Program-made: the position numbers and the translations under genes
Shown: positions 4,844-7,010 of the stretch, in pieces
Position numbering within the stretch: the first letter of the stretch is position 1
Layout: each line of letters begins with the position of its first letter
Notes under the pieces: generated by a model
The model's input: the letters and a program-made list of their open reading frames with translations, nothing else
The model's database searches: none
Told to the model about the DNA's origin: nothing
DNA from: Nitrososphaerales archaeon TH5896
GTDB lineage: Archaea > Thermoproteota > Nitrososphaeria > Nitrososphaerales > Nitrososphaeraceae
Assembly: GCA_014523625.1 (NCBI GenBank)
Contig: JAATVP010000169.1
Coordinates: forward strand, 1 to 7,010
Direction of reading: 5' to 3'
DNA length: 7,010 bases

Positions 4844-5088
4844 TTAAACTATTGACTTATTAGCTATTGATCTAGTATATTTGTGTGGGGTTCATTCTGT
4901 AGCGTCAGATATTTGCAGCGCGTATAATGCGGGCACAGCTATTTCAATAAGTTGAATCACCTAGCTTAGGATTATACACTAGAATAATTACGTTGATCAA
5001 GTTGATCGGACAATATGGCTGTCTATTTCATTATTCATCTAGCATAAAATAAATCAGATTTATGGTAGAGCCTCAATTTGCCTAATTC
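4844..5088. other. AT-rich intergenic stretch, no gene seen
   Basis: No open frame longer than about 15 codons with a start was found on either strand. Contains repeated GTTGATC (4992-5007) and further TATA-like words (CATAAAATAAAT near 5043-5054) that could be a distal promoter for the gene at 5121. Confidence 0.45.
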
Positions 5089-5096
5089 AAATAAAT
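5089..5096 (+). promoter_or_regulatory. TATA-like box of the small secreted Cys-pair gene
   Basis: AAATAAAT is centred 28 bp before ATG 5121, predicting a leaderless or nearly leaderless mRNA. This fits the lack of any Shine-Dalgarno site in the pyrimidine-rich bases before the ATG. Confidence 0.45.
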
Positions 5097-5120
5097 GCAA
5101 TTTTCTTTTCTTCTAATAAC

Positions 5121-5402
5121 ATGAATACCAAATATATCGCAATAGTCGCGGTAATAGCAGCAGCATTAGTAGGAACAACAATAATAACGGCAGACAGCGC
5201 TTTTGCAACCAAATATGGCAAGAATCAGGCAACTAGTCAGGCCAATGCCTGCGGAAACGGTAAACTACCAATGTATGTCTATTGTCAAAACATTAACTCA
5301 CAAGTTCAGGGCGAAGAAAATGCAGTAGCATTAGACGGCGTTCAAAAGAATAGCGAAGATCACAAAGACAAGAAAGACGGCGGGCACGACAAAGACTGGT
5401 AA
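5121..5402 (+). CDS. Small secreted protein with a conserved-looking Cys pair
   Basis: 93 residues. Clear signal peptide: Lys4, hydrophobic core 6-22, cut after Ala-Phe-Ala (29). The mature part is 64 residues with two cysteines, ACGNGKLP (C44) and YCQNINSQVQG (C55), probably forming a disulfide outside the cell, then ENAVAL and a strongly charged tail (HKDKKDGGHDKDW). The ACGNG/CQN/SQ.QG.EN pattern resembles small exported proteins I associate with soil ammonia-oxidising archaea; that resemblance is from memory and unverified. No function is known to me. It is a single gene with its own promoter and T-run terminator. Codon use is AT-rich, unlike the Gly-rich pair. Confidence 0.85.
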   Translation: MNTKYIAIVAVIAAALVGTTIITADSAFATKYGKNQATSQANACGNGKLPMYVYCQNINSQVQGEENAVALDGVQKNSEDHKDKKDGGHDKDW

Positions 5403-5434
5403 GATAGTAACCGCAAAACCTAAGCATTAACTTA

Positions 5435-5450
5435 TTTTTTTTTTATTTTT
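5435..5450 (+). terminator. T-run terminator of the Cys-pair gene
   Basis: Ten T, A, five T, about 33 nt after the stop. A CGCAAAA word (5412-5418) lies between stop and T-run, as in the Gly-rich genes. Confidence 0.7.
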
Positions 5451-5654
5451 GAGTAATCGATTAAATCGAGATGCCCTGAGTCAATCTTCTGAAGAAGAAT
5501 AAATTAGCTCACTATCCTTTTTTGTATTTCTGATAAACTAAATGCTAGGTGGTCTTGTGCTTTGCGAAATGAGTTTGGCATGAGCTAGTTTAGACGTGGA
5601 GATAATTATCAAAAATTACTATCGTATCCGAGCTGACCTTTAAGGGATGGAGAG

Positions 5655-5792
5655 ATGTTGCGCATGGCCATCTGTACTCTTACCGGAGATATTGTCTTTG
5701 AGAAAAGAATCGTTGTTGTCGTTGTGTCAGTTGCAGCTACAATTTGCGGCTACACTTTTCCCTTGGTTAGTTATCGAATAAATATAGCATAA
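5655..5792 (+). CDS. Possible 45-residue membrane peptide
   Basis: ATG 5655 to TAA 5790-5792. A short start (MLRMAICTLTGDIVFEKR) is followed by one hydrophobic segment (IVVVVVSVAATIC, about 19-31) that could span the membrane, then a polar end. The segment is richer in G and C than the flanks and the opposite strand is full of stops, which favours coding on this strand. GGATGGAGAG just before the ATG is a weak ribosome site; a TATA-like stretch lies near 5601-5614, beside the palindrome GATAATTATC. Its 3' end overlaps the promoter and inverted repeat of the TPR gene, which argues for caution. Confidence 0.3.
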   Translation: MLRMAICTLTGDIVFEKRIVVVVVSVAATICGYTFPLVSYRINIA

Positions 5793-5808
5793 ATCTGAAT
5801 TAACCAAG
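5762..5808. promoter_or_regulatory. Inverted repeat flanking the TATA region of the TPR gene
   Basis: CTTGGTTAGTT (5762-5772) and AATTAACCAAG (5798-5808) pair at 10 of 11 positions, with the TATA-like boxes in the 25 bp between. A protein bound to both arms would cover the promoter. It shares the half site TTGGTTA with the palindrome at 4728-4743. Confidence 0.45.
5777..5794 (+). promoter_or_regulatory. TATA-like boxes of the TPR gene
   Basis: AATAAATATA (5777-5786) with the overlapping TAGCATAAAT (5785-5794) predict transcription starts near 5808-5816 and a leader of roughly 30-40 nt. Confidence 0.45.
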
Positions 5809-5846
5809 ATAAGACTTGTAGTCAAATATCGGTTTTAGAGTAGAAA

Positions 5847-6626
5847 TTGGTCAATATCCAACATGTCAAATTCGCCGCATTGTTTGCAGTACTGGCTTTA
5901 GCCACGATCATATTAACTACGGCCGATGAAAGCCATGATACAGTATTTGCGCAAATTAGCACCTCCACACTGAACACTGGGAATAATGTGGGTAATACCA
6001 ATTCCAGTTCCGAGTCAATAGATGATTTGCTAGCATCAGGAAATAAATCGCAGGATCTGGGTAATTACACCGAAGCTATAAAGTATTATGATAGAGTATT
6101 AGGTAATGACTCTAATAATGTTGATGCACTAAATAACAAAGGATTTGCTCTTGATAGTCTAGGTAATTATACAGGAGCTATAGAGTATTATGATAAAGTA
6201 CTAGCTATAGACCCTAATGATGTTGATGCACTAAATAACAAAGGATTTTCTCTTAATAATCTAGGTAATTATACAGGAGCTATAGAGTATTATGATAAAG
6301 TACTAGCTATAGACCCTAATGATGTTGATACACTAAGTAACAAAGAAGTAGCTCTTAATAATCTAGATTCTTATACAGAAATTTCCGATAGTAATAATGA
6401 TTCATTGTCAAACGATGATGACAACGATAGCAACGATGAATCTTCTGGATCTGATAACAATGATAACAATGATAACAATGATAACAATGATGACAGTGAT
6501 GACAGTGACTCAGAACAAGATGCGAATGAAGATGAATTCGAAAAGACGAATCCATTACGGGATCAAATAAGAAATAATGTCAATGAAAAATTATCTGCTT
6601 CCGGAATAGGTAAAAATTATCCGTAA
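5847..6626 (+). CDS. Secreted TPR protein with acidic Asp/Asn tail
   Basis: 259 residues. Start is TTG 5847: the frame has a stop at 5841-5843 and no ATG in its N-terminal part, and only this start keeps the signal peptide whole (Lys8, hydrophobic core 9-25, likely cut after Val-Phe-Ala, 35). Residues 61-94, 95-128 and 129-162 are three 34-residue TPR units with the family's spacing (G-A/N-L-G-Y-A-I-YY-VL-IDP). A fourth starts at 163 but breaks off near 180. TPR units form helical pairs that bind proteins or peptides, so this is likely an extracellular binding or scaffold protein. Residues 181-230 are almost only Asp, Asn, Ser and Glu, including an N-D-N run from a 9-bp DNA repeat. A basic, helical end follows (LRDQIRNNVNEKL). 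Many N-x-S/T sites (NYT, NDS) could be N-glycosylated. Confidence 0.85.
   Translation: MVNIQHVKFAALFAVLALATIILTTADESHDTVFAQISTSTLNTGNNVGNTNSSSESIDDLLASGNKSQDLGNYTEAIKYYDRVLGNDSNNVDALNNKGFALDSLGNYTGAIEYYDKVLAIDPNDVDALNNKGFSLNNLGNYTGAIEYYDKVLAIDPNDVDTLSNKEVALNNLDSYTEISDSNNDSLSNDDDNDSNDESSGSDNNDNNDNNDNNDDSDDSDSEQDANEDEFEKTNPLRDQIRNNVNEKLSASGIGKNYP
6027..6332 (+). repeat. 102-bp TPR-coding repeats
   Basis: Three units (6027, 6129, 6231). The second and third differ at only 4 of 102 bases, while the first is more diverged, so the last duplication is recent. Confidence 0.9.
6453..6488 (+). repeat. 9-bp repeat GATAACAAT x4
   Basis: Four perfect units in frame, encoding Asp-Asn-Asn repeats in the acidic tail of the TPR protein. 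Length change by slippage would keep the frame. Confidence 0.9.
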
Positions 6627-6630
6627 ACCC

Positions 6631-6643
6631 TTCTTTCTTTTTT
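6631..6643 (+). terminator. Pyrimidine/T-run terminator of the TPR gene
   Basis: TTCTTTCTTTTTT begins 5 nt after the stop codon, preceded by CCC as after copy 1 of the Gly-rich gene. Confidence 0.6.
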
Positions 6644-6805
6644 GATTTGAATTAAGGAAATCTTATCCTCCTGTTAGATTCAATGAACATAACCTAATTG
6701 TCAGGTCTGGTGAATATTGAAGTATCTTATTTGATGATAGTCGATGCAGCGGACATTGTGCACTTGCTACGAAGAGAATGATAAATAGCAGGCTCAACAA
6801 ACATA
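6644..6805. other. Intergenic stretch between convergent genes
   Basis: Only short open frames are present (for example 34 codons on plus ending near 6814, without an early start). No structure of note. Confidence 0.4.
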
Positions 6806-7010
6806 TCAAGGCCAGATAATGACAGCTTGATTATTGATACAGACGCAGCATTGCTTAGTGTCCAATCCCAAGAAAAACAGATAAACAAAAACTCCGCCTA
6901 TTACATCGGAGCAGGATGATGATCCTATAGCATCACCACCATCACCACCGTCTCCCCCTCTTGCTGTTCCTGTCCCTGTTCCTCCTCCTATAGCATCACC
7001 ACCATCACCA
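6806..7010 (-). CDS. Partial Gly/Asp-rich repeat protein, C-terminal part, running off the right edge
   Basis: The minus frame is open from the window edge to TGA 6808-6806, 68 codons. The upstream part is repeats of the type GDGGDAIGGG-TGTGT, similar in style to the GGDGG blocks of the Gly/Asn-rich pair. After the repeats comes SSSCSD, a hydrophobic stretch (VIGGVFVYLFFLGL) that could anchor the end in the membrane, and a Cys-rich end (KQCCVC, then INNQAVIIWP). The opposite strand is also open here as a Pro-rich frame but has no start codon after its TAA at about 6881, so the minus frame is preferred. No terminator T-run is seen just after the stop. The start and N-terminus are outside the window. 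Confidence 0.45.
   Translation of the reverse strand, partial: GDGGDAIGGGTGTGTARGGDGGDGGDAIGSSSCSDVIGGVFVYLFFLGLDTKQCCVCINNQAVIIWP
6924..7010 (-). repeat. 63-bp tandem repeat at the right edge
   Basis: CCTATAGCATCACCACCATC and the bases following it begin at 6924 and again at 6987, a 63-bp (21-codon) period that runs into the window edge. It encodes the Gly/Asp repeats on the minus strand. Confidence 0.75.

Noticed and set aside
6355..6555. 66-residue minus ORF rich in His, Cys and Tyr
   Set aside because: Shadow of the GATAACAAT repeats in the TPR gene's acidic tail.

Overview
The window looks like chromosomal DNA of a Nitrososphaeria (Thaumarchaeota) archaeon, plausibly a soil ammonia oxidiser of the Nitrososphaera/Nitrosocosmicus type. 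The sequence supports this in four ways. Genes are single, widely spaced and AT-rich in their flanks. Archaeal TATA-like boxes lie about 25-40 bp before several starts, and most starts lack a usable Shine-Dalgarno site. Stops are followed by pyrimidine/T-run terminators. One gene encodes a short one-domain winged-helix protein of a kind abundant in these archaea, and another a small secreted Cys-pair protein that resembles ones common there. The lineage is inferred from style and family, not from a marker gene.

Layout: 1-138 holds an open minus-strand stretch leaving the left edge. 478-2142 is a tandem duplication, each unit carrying two TATA-like boxes, a secreted Gly/Asn/Asp-rich protein with one CxxC (576-1184 and 1411-2016) and a T-run terminator. 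2423-3040 (minus) encodes a secreted or N-anchored acidic protein with three 32-residue repeats. 3041-4204 is a 1.2-kb stretch with no convincing gene; it holds inverted repeats, a possible structured RNA and degraded coding-like segments. 4205-4492 encodes a winged-helix DNA-binding protein, followed by coding-like sequence in successive other frames (4491-4843). 5121-5402 encodes a small secreted Cys-pair protein. 5655-5792 may encode a 45-residue membrane peptide. 5847-6626 encodes a secreted TPR protein with an acidic Asp/Asn tail. 6806-7010 (minus) is the probable 3' part of another Gly/Asp-rich protein running off the right edge.

The common theme is export and low complexity. Five full-length genes (576, 1411, 2423, 5121, 5847) have an N-terminal signal or anchor, and four of these have repetitive acidic or glycine-rich mature regions, several with near-identical DNA repeats that point to recent expansion. 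The window therefore reads as a cell-surface/extracellular accessory region with a single visible DNA-binding regulator. A shared role, such as matrix, adhesion or surface charge, is inference. I saw no tRNA, rRNA, CRISPR array, intact insertion sequence or replication origin.
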